Shown one piece after another: positions 16,984 through 25,466 of a stretch of 33,737 nt of DNA (positions within the stretch are counted from its first letter, which is position 1; each line of letters starts with the position of its first letter). Where the stretch lies: assembly GCF_019510245.1 (NCBI RefSeq), contig NZ_JAEKKT010000196.1, forward strand, positions 1 to 33,737, in the 5' to 3' direction. The notes under the pieces were generated by a model. It saw only the letters and a program-made list of their open reading frames with translations, was not told the DNA's origin and searched no databases. The DNA comes from Streptomyces sp. (GTDB lineage Bacteria > Actinomycetota > Actinomycetes > Streptomycetales > Streptomycetaceae). Position numbers and translations under genes: made by a program.

Positions 16984-17053
16984 ACGATGGCGCCGCGCCC
17001 GATCGCGGCCGGTGCCCGTCGCGGCGCCCCGGCCCAGCGCATACGCTGATCGC

Positions 17054-17707
17054 ATGACCCCGCAGGCCGCCACCCCCGCCTACCGCAGGCTGTCCGTCGA
17101 GGAGCGGCGCAGCCAGCTGCTCGACGCGGCCCTCACCCTCTTCGCGCACCGCGCGCCGGAGGAGGTGTCGCTCGACGACGTGGCGGAGGCGGCCGGGGTC
17201 TCCCGCCCGCTGGTGTACCGCTACTTCCCCGGCGGCAAGCAGCAGCTCTACGAGGCCGCCCTCAGGTCGGCCGCCGAGGAACTCGAGCACTGCTTCGACG
17301 AGCCCCGTGAGGGCCCCCTCCTGCCCCGGCTCGCCCGCGCCCTCGACCGCTACCTCGCCTTCGTCGACCAGCACGACGCCGGCTTCAGCGCCCTGCTCCA
17401 GGGCGGCAGCGTGGTGGAGACCTCGCGGACGACGGCGATCGTGGACGGCGTGCGACGGGCCGCCGCGCAGCACATTCTCAGCCACCTGGACATCGCCGAC
17501 CCGGGGCCCCGGCTGCGGATGACCGTCCGGATGTGGATCACCGCCGTCGAGGCGGCCTCCCTCATCTGGCTCGACGAGGACAAGCAGCCGCCCGTGGAGG
17601 AGTTGCGGGACTGGCTGGTGGACCAGTTCGTCGCCGTGCTCAGCGTGACCGGGCGCCGCGACCCGCAGACCGCGGCCCTCGTCGACGCCCTCGCGGCGGA
17701 TGGCTGA
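17054..17707 (+). CDS. TetR-family transcriptional regulator
   Basis: This 217-residue protein has an N-terminal TetR helix-turn-helix: RRSQLLDAALTLFAHRAPEE, then VSLDDVAEAAGVSRPLVYRYF (about 34-54), with the typical YRYF end. The rest is an all-helical ligand and dimerisation domain. TetR proteins repress by binding palindromic DNA and release on ligand binding. ATG at 17054 is preferred over an in-frame start at 17012. The stop overlaps the next gene's start by eight bases, implying an operon. Its targets cannot be read from the sequence; the adjacent hypothetical gene is the simplest guess. Confidence 0.9.
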   Translation: MTPQAATPAYRRLSVEERRSQLLDAALTLFAHRAPEEVSLDDVAEAAGVSRPLVYRYFPGGKQQLYEAALRSAAEELEHCFDEPREGPLLPRLARALDRYLAFVDQHDAGFSALLQGGSVVETSRTTAIVDGVRRAAAQHILSHLDIADPGPRLRMTVRMWITAVEAASLIWLDEDKQPPVEELRDWLVDQFVAVLSVTGRRDPQTAALVDALAADG

Positions 17708-18017
17708 AACTGGTGTCGTGAAGAGTCAGGACACCCCCTTCGAGGGCGGCCCCATGGACGGGCGGGTGCTGCCGGTGCTGCTCGGCATGACCGGCCATCC
17801 CCCGAAGACGTACCGCATCCCGGTCCCGGACCCGGCCGGCGGCCCGCCCACCGTCCTGGTCTACCGCCGGGTGTCCCGGGGGCAGAGCAAGCGCTTGGGC
17901 CTGTCCCAGGGCTGGAAGTACGAGTACGACCCGACGGGCAAGGGGGCCGGCGGCGGGCCGAAGTGGCCGTGGTCGAAGCAGGACCCGGCCGGGAGGCCCG
18001 ACGACACCGGCGGGTGA
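17700..18017 (+). CDS. Small hypothetical protein coupled to the TetR gene
   Basis: This 105-residue protein has no family that I recognise. It begins at ATG 17700 inside the TetR stop region (ATGGCTGA), so translation is probably coupled; GTG at 17718 is an alternative. The first half is mixed and the second half is basic and rich in Gly, Lys, Trp and Pro (WKYEYDP, PKWPWSKQDP), with no membrane segment or signal peptide. Codon bias is coding-like, with G or C in nearly all third positions. The strong coupling is the main evidence that it is a real gene. Confidence 0.65.
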   Translation: MAETGVVKSQDTPFEGGPMDGRVLPVLLGMTGHPPKTYRIPVPDPAGGPPTVLVYRRVSRGQSKRLGLSQGWKYEYDPTGKGAGGGPKWPWSKQDPAGRPDDTGG

Positions 18018-18068
18018 CACGGCTGGGCCGAACGGCGCACCCGCCGCGCGGACCACGCATACACATCT

Positions 18069-18086
18069 GATAATCACGTGATCATC
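18069..18086. promoter_or_regulatory. Near-perfect 18-bp palindrome upstream of NlpC/P60 gene
   Basis: GATAATCAC is followed directly by GTGATCATC, an inverted repeat with one mismatch centred on CACGTG. It lies 44 bases before the hydrolase start in a locally AT-richer patch. It looks like a dimeric repressor operator, but I cannot name the protein. Confidence 0.55.
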
Positions 18087-18129
18087 GCGATGTGGAACGG
18101 AGAGACCGTCCCGCATCGGAGGTGATGAC

Positions 18130-19272
18130 GTGTCAGGAAGGTTCCTGCGTCTGGCCTGTACGGCCGCGGTGGCGGCGGCCCAGGCCGTCCTCGCGCCGTT
18201 GCCCGCGCTCGCCGCGCCCGACCCGGCGCAACCGGTCGCCGAGCTGCTGACGGACCTCCAGCAGGCGTACCGGCAGACCGAACAGGCCACCGAGACCTAC
18301 AACGCGACGGCGGAACGGCTGCAGCGGCAGCGCGCCGAGGTGACCCGCCTGGACGGCGAGCTGGCCATCGCCCGGCGCTCCCTGCACACCAGCAGGACCG
18401 AGGCGGGCCGGCTGGCCCGGCAGCAGTACCAGAACAGCAGCGCGATCTCCCCGTACGTACGGCTGCTGCTCGCCCGCGACCCGCAGCACGCGCTCGACGA
18501 GGGTCATGTCATCGGCGAGCTGGCGCGCGAGCGGGCGAAGACGGTGGGCCGCCTGGCCGACGACGAGCGGAACCGGGCCGGCCTGGCCCGCCGGGCCCGC
18601 GCGGCGCTCGACACCCAGCTCGCCCTCGCCGAGAAGCAGAAGAAGCAGCGCGACGAGGTCCGCACCCGCCTCTTCGACGTGGAGCGCATGCTGGCGGCCC
18701 TCACCCCCGACCAGCTCACCGCGCTCGCCGACCTGGAGAAGGAGAAGACGGCGGACGCCCAGCGCAAGCTCACCACGTCCGGCGCCCTGGGCACCGCCAC
18801 GCCACCCCCCTCCCCGGCCGGCGACCGCGCGGTGCGGTACGCGGTGCGGCAGCTGGGGAAGCCGTACCAGTGGGGCGCGGCGGGCCCGGTGTCGTACGAC
18901 TGCTCGGGCCTGACCTCCCAGGCCTGGGGCCACGCCGGCACCCCCATCCCGCGCACCAGCCAGGAACAGTGGGCCGACCTGCCCCACGTCCCCCTGAACC
19001 GCCTGCGCCCCGGCGACCTGGTCGTCTACTTCCCCGAGGCCACCCACGTGGCCCTCTACCTGGGCGACGGCAAGGTGGTCCAGGCCCCCCGCCCCGGCGC
19101 GAAGATCAAGGTCTCCCCGATCGCGGCCAACCCGATCCTGGGCGCGGTACGCCCGGACCCGACGGCCGCCTCCCTGGCCCGCTACACACCCCCGGCGATC
19201 CCGAAGACGGCGGCGGAGGGCCCGGACGACGCTTTCGGAACTTCACAGCCGACCCCACCCACACCGACGTAG
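18130..19272 (+). CDS. Secreted NlpC/P60 peptidoglycan hydrolase with coiled-coil N-terminus
   Basis: This 380-residue protein has a signal peptide (about 1-29, ending ALPALAA), a long charged coiled-coil region (about 35-220) and a C-terminal NlpC/P60 domain. The catalytic Cys258 is in YDCSGLTSQAWG and His306 in ATHVALYLG, with RTSQEQW and LRPGDLVVYF as in the family. Such D,L-endopeptidases cut peptidoglycan stem peptides, and the coiled coil resembles that of RipA-type autoinhibited proteins. The GTG start follows an excellent GGAGGTGAT. It ends in a Pro/Thr-rich tail. It should act at the wall during growth, spore maturation or germination. Confidence 0.93.
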   Translation: MSGRFLRLACTAAVAAAQAVLAPLPALAAPDPAQPVAELLTDLQQAYRQTEQATETYNATAERLQRQRAEVTRLDGELAIARRSLHTSRTEAGRLARQQYQNSSAISPYVRLLLARDPQHALDEGHVIGELARERAKTVGRLADDERNRAGLARRARAALDTQLALAEKQKKQRDEVRTRLFDVERMLAALTPDQLTALADLEKEKTADAQRKLTTSGALGTATPPPSPAGDRAVRYAVRQLGKPYQWGAAGPVSYDCSGLTSQAWGHAGTPIPRTSQEQWADLPHVPLNRLRPGDLVVYFPEATHVALYLGDGKVVQAPRPGAKIKVSPIAANPILGAVRPDPTAASLARYTPPAIPKTAAEGPDDAFGTSQPTPPTPT

Positions 19273-19290
19273 GGGCGCTGGGGGTCCCCC

Positions 19291-20229
19291 TCAAGCCAGC
19301 AGCCCCGAGCTCTTCCACAACCGCCGCCCGGCCCCCCGGAGAACCCCGATGTCGTCCAGGAAGTCGGTCAGCCGCTTCGCACCCGTCTGCATGACCTCCC
19401 GCCGATGCCCACTCGCCCGCACCTGCGCCACGGCCTCCCGCCGGTCCAGCCCCACGTTGGTGTAGACCTCCGGATTCACGAAGGCGACCGAGAACACCCG
19501 CGCGAACTCACCGGAGGTGACCCGCGTGAACTCCTGCGACCACCGCGGCGCCGTCACCATCTGCCGGCGCAGCTCCTCGCGGGCGTACCGCACGTGCCGG
19601 GCCTCCTCGACCACGTGGATCCGCGTGACCCCCCGGACGAGCGGCTGGATTCGCTCGTCCGGGAAGGTCAGCCGCTGCATCCAGTCGAGGACCTCCTCGC
19701 CGAGCAGGGTGGCCGTGAAGGACCCGGGGGTCGTGGAGATCGTCTTGAAGAGACGGCCCAGGTTCTGGTGGACGCGGCTCACCGGGTACCAGGGCGTGTC
19801 ACCGCGCGCTATCAGCCGCGCGAACATCTTCGAGTGCCGGCACTCGTCCTCGATCTCGGTCAGCGCGTAGCGCACGTGCGCGGTCGTCGCCGCCTTGTCG
19901 TAGATGTGCCGGACCAGCAGCTGCATCAGGATCAGCTCGAACCAGATCCCCAGCGAGGCCAGCGCGGCGGCCTCGTGCTGGGAGAGCAGGATCCGCTGTT
20001 CCTCGCTCATCCGCTGCCACATCGGCGTGCCGTACAGCGACACCAGCTCCGGCGGCCAGAACCACTTGCCCTCCTCGAAGGGCGCGTCCCAGTCCAGCTC
20101 CTTGTCCGGGTCGAAGGAGTGCTTCGCGGAGGAGGCCAGCAGGCGTTCGGCCACCTGCTCGCGGTCCTTGAGCAGGCCGAGCGCGTCCCTCAGCCCGTCG
20201 ACCGCGTCGGCTTCCGTCAGGGTCGTCAT
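19291..20229 (-). CDS. AurF-like diiron oxygenase-family protein
   Basis: This 312-residue, mostly helical protein matches the AurF family (p-aminobenzoate N-oxygenase-like). Putative diiron ligands appear in FELILMQLL, EIEDECRHSKMFARL (E-x-x-H), LLGEEVLDW and HVVEEARHVRYAREEL (E-E-A-R-H). AurF oxidises an aryl amine to a nitro group; most actinobacterial homologs have no assigned substrate. ATG at 20229 follows GAGGGAG. An inverted repeat overlaps the likely promoter. It is convergent with the NlpC/P60 gene, with a short GGGGCGCTGGGGG element in the gap. Confidence 0.85.
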   Translation of the reverse strand: MTTLTEADAVDGLRDALGLLKDREQVAERLLASSAKHSFDPDKELDWDAPFEEGKWFWPPELVSLYGTPMWQRMSEEQRILLSQHEAAALASLGIWFELILMQLLVRHIYDKAATTAHVRYALTEIEDECRHSKMFARLIARGDTPWYPVSRVHQNLGRLFKTISTTPGSFTATLLGEEVLDWMQRLTFPDERIQPLVRGVTRIHVVEEARHVRYAREELRRQMVTAPRWSQEFTRVTSGEFARVFSVAFVNPEVYTNVGLDRREAVAQVRASGHRREVMQTGAKRLTDFLDDIGVLRGAGRRLWKSSGLLA

Positions 20230-20276
20230 CGCTCCCTCACCTCGTTACCCGGGGGTACGTCGTCGTGCTCTTATGA

Positions 20277-20299
20277 GACCGCTTGTCAGCAAGCCGGTC
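20277..20299. promoter_or_regulatory. Inverted repeat at the AurF-like promoter
   Basis: GACCGCTTG and CAAGCCGGTC (one extra base) flank TCAG. On the minus strand the repeat overlaps a TTGACC hexamer (20296-20301), with CATAAG (20270-20275) as a poor -10 at wide spacing. The shape suits a TetR-type operator. The TetR gene at 17054 is one possible partner, unproven. Confidence 0.45.
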
Positions 20300-20332
20300 A
20301 ATCCCCCGTGCACGACGTGTTGACTCCGCGTC

Positions 20333-21823
20333 TCAGAACCCGAGCACCGCCCGCATCACCGACCGGGCGATCGGCGCCGCGTCGCCGCCGCCGCTGATGT
20401 CCCCGCGGTCGGCCGCCGCGTCCTCGACCACCACCGCCACCGCGACCTTGGGCTCCAGGTCGTCGTCCGCCTGCGCCCAGGACACGAACCAGGCGTACGG
20501 CACCCCGGAGTTGCCGATCCCGTGCTGCGCGGTGCCGGTCTTGCCGCCGACCGTGGCGCCGCGGATCGCCGCGTTCGAGCCGGTCCCCTCCTCGACCACG
20601 TCCACCATGAGTTCCTTCATGCGCATGGCCGTCGCGGCACTCATCACCTGCCGCACCGGCCCCGCACCCCCCGTGCCGACCGTCTCGCCGGTCCGCCGCA
20701 CGGTCCGCTCCACCAGGTACGGCGGTCGCGCGAGTCCGCCGTCCGCCACCGCCGCAGCGACCATCGCCATCTGCAGCGGCGTGGCCCGGGTGTTGTACTG
20801 CCCGATCGACGACAGGGCCAGCTGTGCCTTGTCCACGCTCGTGTCGAAGGTGCTCGGCGCGGCGGTGAACGGGATGCGCAGCCGGGTGTCGTTGAAGCCG
20901 AACGCCTGCGCCGTCGCCGTCATGCCCGCCGCTCCCACGTCCACGCCCAGCTTCGCGAAGACCGTGTTGCAGGACCACTCGAAGGCCGCCCGCAGCGAGG
21001 CGTCCGCGCAGCCGTCGCCCTCGTTGGTCAGCCGGGTGGTGGTGCCCGGCAGCCGGTAGGGGTCGGGGGAGTCGGTCGGCGCGTCCAGGTCGGTGACCAC
21101 GCCCGCGTCCAGCGCGGCGGCCGCCGTGACCACCTTGAAGGTCGAGCCCGGCGGATACGTCTGCCGTACCGCCCGGTTGAGCATCGGCTTCTCCGGGTCG
21201 TCGTTCAGCCGCGCCCAGGCCGAGGTCACCGCCTCGCCGTTGCCGGACAGTTCGGAGGGGTCGTACGACGGGGTGGAGACCAGGGCGAGGATCCGGCCGG
21301 TCGCCGGTTCGATCGCGGCGACCGCGCCCTTGCGCGAGCCGAGCCCCCGGAAGGCGGCCTCCTGGGCGTACCGGTTCAGGGTCGTGACCACGTTCCCGCC
21401 CGGGTTCACCGCCCGGCCGGTGTCGTTCCACAGCGGCAGCGGCGACAGCAGCGGGTCGGTCCCGGAGAGCACCCCGTCCTCGGCGTGCTCCAGGAAGGTG
21501 GTGCCGTACAGCTGGGAGGCGAAGCCGGTGACCGGGGCGTACAACGGGCCCTGCGGATAGGTGCGTTCGTAGCGCAGCTGCTCCCCGCTGTCCCGGGAGC
21601 CGGTCACCGGCACGCCGCCGACCAGGATGTCGCCGCGGGGGAGGCCGTAACGGGCGATCGAGTTACGGCGGTTGGCGGGGTTGTCGTCGTACTCCCGGGC
21701 CTTGACGACCTGGACGCGGGCCGCGTTGACGAGGAGGGCGAACAGCAGCAGGGCGCAGAGGGCGCGGGCCCGCCGGACGTACCTGGCCATGCCGCCCCGC
21801 CGGCGGCCGTCCCCGGCGCTCAT
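20333..21823 (-). CDS. Class B penicillin-binding protein (transpeptidase)
   Basis: This 496-residue protein has one N-terminal membrane anchor (about 22-38), an N-terminal dimerisation-type domain and a C-terminal transpeptidase domain. The three active-site motifs are present: PPGSTFK (Ser227, Lys230), SCN (284-286) and KTGT (Lys428). It cross-links peptidoglycan stem peptides outside the membrane. The ATG at 21823 overlaps the stop of the FtsW/RodA gene (ATGA) with AGGTGG upstream; ATG at 21790 would shorten it by 11 residues. The pair resembles the SEDS-PBP pair that I recall as SCO5301/SCO5302, distinct from the division cluster copy. Confidence 0.95.
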   Translation of the reverse strand: MSAGDGRRRGGMARYVRRARALCALLLFALLVNAARVQVVKAREYDDNPANRRNSIARYGLPRGDILVGGVPVTGSRDSGEQLRYERTYPQGPLYAPVTGFASQLYGTTFLEHAEDGVLSGTDPLLSPLPLWNDTGRAVNPGGNVVTTLNRYAQEAAFRGLGSRKGAVAAIEPATGRILALVSTPSYDPSELSGNGEAVTSAWARLNDDPEKPMLNRAVRQTYPPGSTFKVVTAAAALDAGVVTDLDAPTDSPDPYRLPGTTTRLTNEGDGCADASLRAAFEWSCNTVFAKLGVDVGAAGMTATAQAFGFNDTRLRIPFTAAPSTFDTSVDKAQLALSSIGQYNTRATPLQMAMVAAAVADGGLARPPYLVERTVRRTGETVGTGGAGPVRQVMSAATAMRMKELMVDVVEEGTGSNAAIRGATVGGKTGTAQHGIGNSGVPYAWFVSWAQADDDLEPKVAVAVVVEDAAADRGDISGGGDAAPIARSVMRAVLGF

Positions 21824-23181
21824 GGGGCCACCTGTCCGTCGTAGTGGCGGCGGGCCGAGTCGCTCACGCGGATCAGCAGGGCCACGATCGCCCAGTTGGT
21901 GACCACCGAGGAGCCGCCCTGGGCGAGGAACGGCATCGCCATGCCGGTCAGCGGGATCAGCCCGGTCACCCCGCCCGCGATCACGAACACCTGGAGCGCG
22001 AGGATCGAGGCGAGCCCGACCGCGAGGAGCCGGCCGAAGGGGTCGCGCAGGGCGAGGCCGGCCCGGTAGCCGCGCTCGACGAGCAGGCCGTAGAGGAGGA
22101 AGATCGCCGACAGTCCGGCGAGGCCGAGTTCCTCGCCCGCGGTGGCCAGGATGAAGTCCGACTTGGCGGCGAAGCCGATGAGCACGGAGTGGCCGAGCCC
22201 CAGTCCGGTGCCCAGGACCCCGCCGGCCGCGAACGCGAAGAGCGACTGGGCGAGTTGGTTGGGACCCTGGCCCGCGTCGATCGAGGCGAACGGGTGCATC
22301 CAGTCCTCGATGCGGCCGTGCACGTGCGGTTCCAGACGGCCGACGGCGACCGCTCCGAACACGGCGAGCAGCAGGCCGACGGCGATCCAGCCGGTGCGCC
22401 CGGTGGCGACGTACAGCATGACCACGAAGAGGCCGAAGAAGAGCAGCGAGGTGCCGAGGTCGCGTTCGAGGATCAGGACGCCGACGCTCACCAGCCAGAT
22501 GGTGACGATCGGGCCGAGCACCCGCCCGGTCGGGAACTGCATGAACCACAGCCGGCGGCCCGCGTACGCGAGCGCGCTGCGGTTGGCCGCCAGGTACGCG
22601 GCGAAGAACACCGCGAGCAGCACCTTCGCGAACTCGCTGGGCTGGATGGAGAATCCGGCGACCCGGATCCAGATCCGGGCTCCGTTGACGGCGGGGAAGA
22701 GGATCGGCAGGAGCAGCAGGACGAGCGCGGCGGCGACGCAGACGTACGCGTAGCGCTGGAGCACGCGGTGGTCGCGGAGCATCAGCACGACCATGATGAA
22801 CAGGCCCACGCCCAGGGTTGACCAGACGAGCTGGGCGGGGGCCGCGTGGTCGCCGGGGGTCTGCAGGTCCAGCCGGTAGATCAGGACCAGGCCGAGTCCG
22901 TTGAGCAGCACGCCGATCGGCAGCGGCAGCGGGTCGGCGTACGGGGCGCGGAAGCGTACGGCGAGGTGGGCGACGAGCGCGAGGACCCCGAGGCCGGCGC
23001 CGTAACCGGCGGCGCCGGGCGGGACGGTGCCGGTCTTTGCCAGGCCGACCGCGCAGTAGCCGTACACGCAGAGCAGGACGGCCAGCACGATCAGGGCGAG
23101 TTCGATGCCACGGCGCCGGGGGAGGCGTGCGGCGGGGGTGGGGGTCGCGGTCGCCGCCAGGGTGGTTCCGGCCTTGGTCAT
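21820..23181 (-). CDS. FtsW/RodA/SpoVE-family SEDS glycosyltransferase
   Basis: This 453-residue polytopic membrane protein has about ten hydrophobic segments and the SEDS hallmarks: IQPSEFAKVLLAVFFAAYLA, LERDLGTSLLFFG, a periplasmic loop with the short HPFASIDAGQGPNQLAQSL block, and SDFILATAGEELGLAG. SEDS proteins polymerise glycan strands from lipid II, and the translationally coupled PBP would cross-link them. ATG at 23181 is the first codon of the frame. It follows a gene-free stretch containing a repeat copy (23287-23359) that could carry its promoter. Confidence 0.96.
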   Translation of the reverse strand: MTKAGTTLAATATPTPAARLPRRRGIELALIVLAVLLCVYGYCAVGLAKTGTVPPGAAGYGAGLGVLALVAHLAVRFRAPYADPLPLPIGVLLNGLGLVLIYRLDLQTPGDHAAPAQLVWSTLGVGLFIMVVLMLRDHRVLQRYAYVCVAAALVLLLLPILFPAVNGARIWIRVAGFSIQPSEFAKVLLAVFFAAYLAANRSALAYAGRRLWFMQFPTGRVLGPIVTIWLVSVGVLILERDLGTSLLFFGLFVVMLYVATGRTGWIAVGLLLAVFGAVAVGRLEPHVHGRIEDWMHPFASIDAGQGPNQLAQSLFAFAAGGVLGTGLGLGHSVLIGFAAKSDFILATAGEELGLAGLSAIFLLYGLLVERGYRAGLALRDPFGRLLAVGLASILALQVFVIAGGVTGLIPLTGMAMPFLAQGGSSVVTNWAIVALLIRVSDSARRHYDGQVAP

Positions 23182-23286
23182 GTCCGGAACTTACCCAAAT
23201 GGCGCGAGTTGCGTGCTTTGTTGGCTTGCGTCAGCGTGGCGTGGGGTCCGTGGGGTGGATTGCGGCTGCGGGTGCGTCGTGGCTGA

Positions 23287-23359
23287 TCGCGCAGTTCCCC
23301 GCGCCCCTGAAAGCACGTCGGCTGGTCCCACCTTCTTGGGGGCGCGGGGAACTGCGCGA
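23287..23359. repeat. Dispersed intergenic repeat, copy 4: 21-bp inverted repeat
   Basis: The arms at 23287-23307 and 23339-23359 are perfect reverse complements (core GCGCAGTTCCCCGCGCCCC). Outer sequences (TGCGGCTGCGGGTG and CCACCGCAGCCGC) are also nearly complementary. The core is the same as in copy 3. It lies between the start of the FtsW gene and the end of the kinase gene. Confidence 0.9.
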
Positions 23360-23402
23360 CAAGCCCCCACCCACCGCAGCCGCGCCACGCACCCGAACCC
23401 CC

Positions 23403-24632
23403 CTACGGGAGCGTCAGAACAGCCACCGCACCCCCGTCGATCGCGTTGGCGAACGACAGCCGCGCGCCCAGCACCTCCGCCTGCCCCACCGCGATCGTCA
23501 GCCCCAGCCCGTGCCCCTTGGCCCCGCCCTCCGTCCGGAACCGCTGCGGACCGTGGGCCACCAGGTACCCGGGATAGCCGTCCCCGTGATCCCGCACGGT
23601 GACCTCCTTCCCCTCCACCGTCAGCACCACGGGCCCCCGCCCGTGCCGGTGCGCGTTGGCGACCAGGTTCCCCAGCACCCGTTCCAGCCGCCGCCGGTCG
23701 GTCTCGACCCACACGTCCCGTACGACCTTCACCTCGGTCTCCGTCCCGGACGCCCGCACCACCCGCTCGGCCAGCGTGCCCAGCGCCTCCGCGTCGGTCT
23801 CCAGCCGTTCCCGGCCCGCGTCGAGGCGGGAGATCTCCAGCAGGTCCTCGGTGAGCGTGCGCAGCGCCGCCACCCGGTCCCGCACCAGCTCCGTCGGCCG
23901 CCCCGGAGGCAGCAGTTCCGCCGCCGCGTGCAGCCCCGTCAGCGGCGTCCGCAGCTCGTGCGCCACGTCGGCCGTGAACCGCTGCTCGCTCAGCAGCTTG
24001 CTCTGCAACGACGCGGCCATCCCGTCCAGCGCGGCGGCGACGGCGGCCACCTCGTCCTGCGGGCGGGTCGGGTCCTTGGTGCGGGGGTCGTGCACCCGCG
24101 CGTCCAGGTCCCCGGCGCTGATCCGCCGGGCCACCTGCGCGGTGCCGTGCAGCCGCCGGGTCACCCGGGTCACCGCGAACGCCCCGACCAGCAGCGTCGC
24201 CCCGATGGCCAGCGCCGACGACCAGAGGATGGAGCTGTCCAGGCCGGCGATGGTGCGGGCCTGCTGGGAGTAGTCCACGGCCACCGCCAGCGTCCGGTGC
24301 CGGTCGGCCGGGCCCGCCGCCCACATCGTGGGCCGGCCGTCGTCCTGGGCGACCATCGTGCCGCGGTCCCCGGCCAGCGCCAGCGCCCGCAGCTGCCCGG
24401 GCAGCCCGCGCGGGTCGACGCGGGCGCCCCGCGGCAGCGCGTCCCCCGCCTCGTACGCGGCCGTCGCCTCCGCGAGCCGGGTCAGCGCCTGGTCGCGGGC
24501 CTGGGCGACGGTCTGGTCGGTGACCGACACGTGCACCAGGACGCCGAGCAGCGCGGCCAGCGCACAGCACATCACCGTGATGAACGCGGCCGACTTCGCC
24601 GCCAGCGTCCCGGCCCAGCGGGGGAGCCTCAT
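23403..24632 (-). CDS. Sensor histidine kinase without a linked response regulator
   Basis: This 409-residue kinase has two membrane segments (about 12-36 and 135-155) around an extracytoplasmic domain of about 100 residues, a HAMP domain with RRISAGDLDARV, the H-box FTADVAHELRTPLTGL (His225), an N-box LGNLVANAHRHG and G boxes DHGDGYP and GHGLGLTIA. The ATG at 24632 overlaps the lipoprotein stop (ATGA), so the two are coupled. The layout recalls the CseA lipoprotein and CseC kinase of the SigE cell-envelope system, but no response regulator lies next to it here. It probably signals envelope status through a regulator encoded elsewhere. Confidence 0.92.
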   Translation of the reverse strand: MRLPRWAGTLAAKSAAFITVMCCALAALLGVLVHVSVTDQTVAQARDQALTRLAEATAAYEAGDALPRGARVDPRGLPGQLRALALAGDRGTMVAQDDGRPTMWAAGPADRHRTLAVAVDYSQQARTIAGLDSSILWSSALAIGATLLVGAFAVTRVTRRLHGTAQVARRISAGDLDARVHDPRTKDPTRPQDEVAAVAAALDGMAASLQSKLLSEQRFTADVAHELRTPLTGLHAAAELLPPGRPTELVRDRVAALRTLTEDLLEISRLDAGRERLETDAEALGTLAERVVRASGTETEVKVVRDVWVETDRRRLERVLGNLVANAHRHGRGPVVLTVEGKEVTVRDHGDGYPGYLVAHGPQRFRTEGGAKGHGLGLTIAVGQAEVLGARLSFANAIDGGAVAVLTLP

Positions 24633-25351
24633 CGCGTGGCCGCCGAGGCCGACGGCACCGGTCTGCGGGTGTGGTGCCCCCTGCCGGTGCGCAGGAACTC
24701 GTCCCGGGTGAACACCATCGCCTTCCGCTCCGGGTCCCAGGCCCAGGTCGTCCGGTACTCGTACCCGCTGATCCCGGCCGGCGACCGTACGATCACCGTC
24801 CGCCCGGCCAGCTCGACGCCGATGATCGCGTCGTCGTCGTCGAGGACCTGTTCGAGCCGGTTCTTCTCGACGGTGTACACGCGCAGCGCCGTCTGGTTCG
24901 TCGGATACAGCCGGAAGCCGAGCGTCAGCTCGTCCCGCCCGTCCCCGGTGAGGTCCCGGTAGTACGGCTTCAGCAGCGGACAGCGGGCCCCGCCGCCGCC
25001 CGCCGTGCACTCCTGCATCCGCTCCGCCGTCTCGTGGTACGCCCCCTTGGACCCGTAGTCCGCGGGGTCCGCGGCGATCTCCGCCCGTACGACGGCCACC
25101 GGGTCCACCCGGCGGATGTCGCCGCCGGGAACCGTGATCCCCTTCACGGTCTCCGTGCTGCCCTCGTCGTAGGGCCAGGCCGGGCTGGACGCCGGCCGCA
25201 GGTCGGGCCAGAGCTTCGCGGGGCTGACCGCGGTCGGTGCCGCCCCGGCCCCGCGCAGTCCGCCGGAGTCGCCGCAGCCGGCCGCGGTCACCGCCAGCAC
25301 GGCGACGGCGACCGCGGCCACGGCGGTACGGACGGGACGACGGGCTGGCAC
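24629..25351 (-). CDS. Lipoprotein co-transcribed with a sensor kinase
   Basis: This 240-residue protein has a type II signal peptide: a basic start, a hydrophobic run and a lipobox ending TAAGC (Cys near residue 26). The mature part contains a DLTGDGRDELTLGFRLYP motif, resembling the DxDGxxDL-type repeats of FG-GAP/VCBS-like proteins, and GISGYEYRTTWAWDPE. The GTG start at 25351 has AGGAG close upstream. It probably sits on the outer face of the membrane and may tune the kinase encoded by the overlapping gene, as CseA does for CseC. No enzyme signature is visible. Confidence 0.85.
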   Translation of the reverse strand: MPARRPVRTAVAAVAVAVLAVTAAGCGDSGGLRGAGAAPTAVSPAKLWPDLRPASSPAWPYDEGSTETVKGITVPGGDIRRVDPVAVVRAEIAADPADYGSKGAYHETAERMQECTAGGGGARCPLLKPYYRDLTGDGRDELTLGFRLYPTNQTALRVYTVEKNRLEQVLDDDDAIIGVELAGRTVIVRSPAGISGYEYRTTWAWDPERKAMVFTRDEFLRTGRGHHTRRPVPSASAATR

Positions 25352-25403
25352 GCTGCTCCTGGCTCGGCGGGTCGGTGGTCGACGGGTGCGAAGGCCCCGT
25401 ACA

Positions 25404-25425
25404 CCTTATTCGCAGATTTGTAAGG
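25404..25425. promoter_or_regulatory. AT-rich inverted repeat upstream of the lipoprotein-kinase genes
   Basis: CCTTA and TAAGG are separated by twelve bases (TTCGCAGATTTG), 53 bases upstream of the lipoprotein start, inside an AT-rich patch that is unusual here. GAATAAG on the minus strand could be the -10. It may be a promoter with an operator. Confidence 0.4.
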
Positions 25426-25466
25426 AAGTCCTTTTTGCACCTGGGGCCGCCGGTGCACCGGAGAGG

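Noticed and set aside
14826..17042. Antisense frame across cvnD and the monooxygenase gene
   Set aside because: It has no recognisable motif and lies opposite two clear enzymes.
18018..18129. ydaO-type (c-di-AMP) riboswitch before the NlpC/P60 gene
   Set aside because: The leader is only about 110 bases and lacks the expected conserved blocks; only a palindrome is seen.
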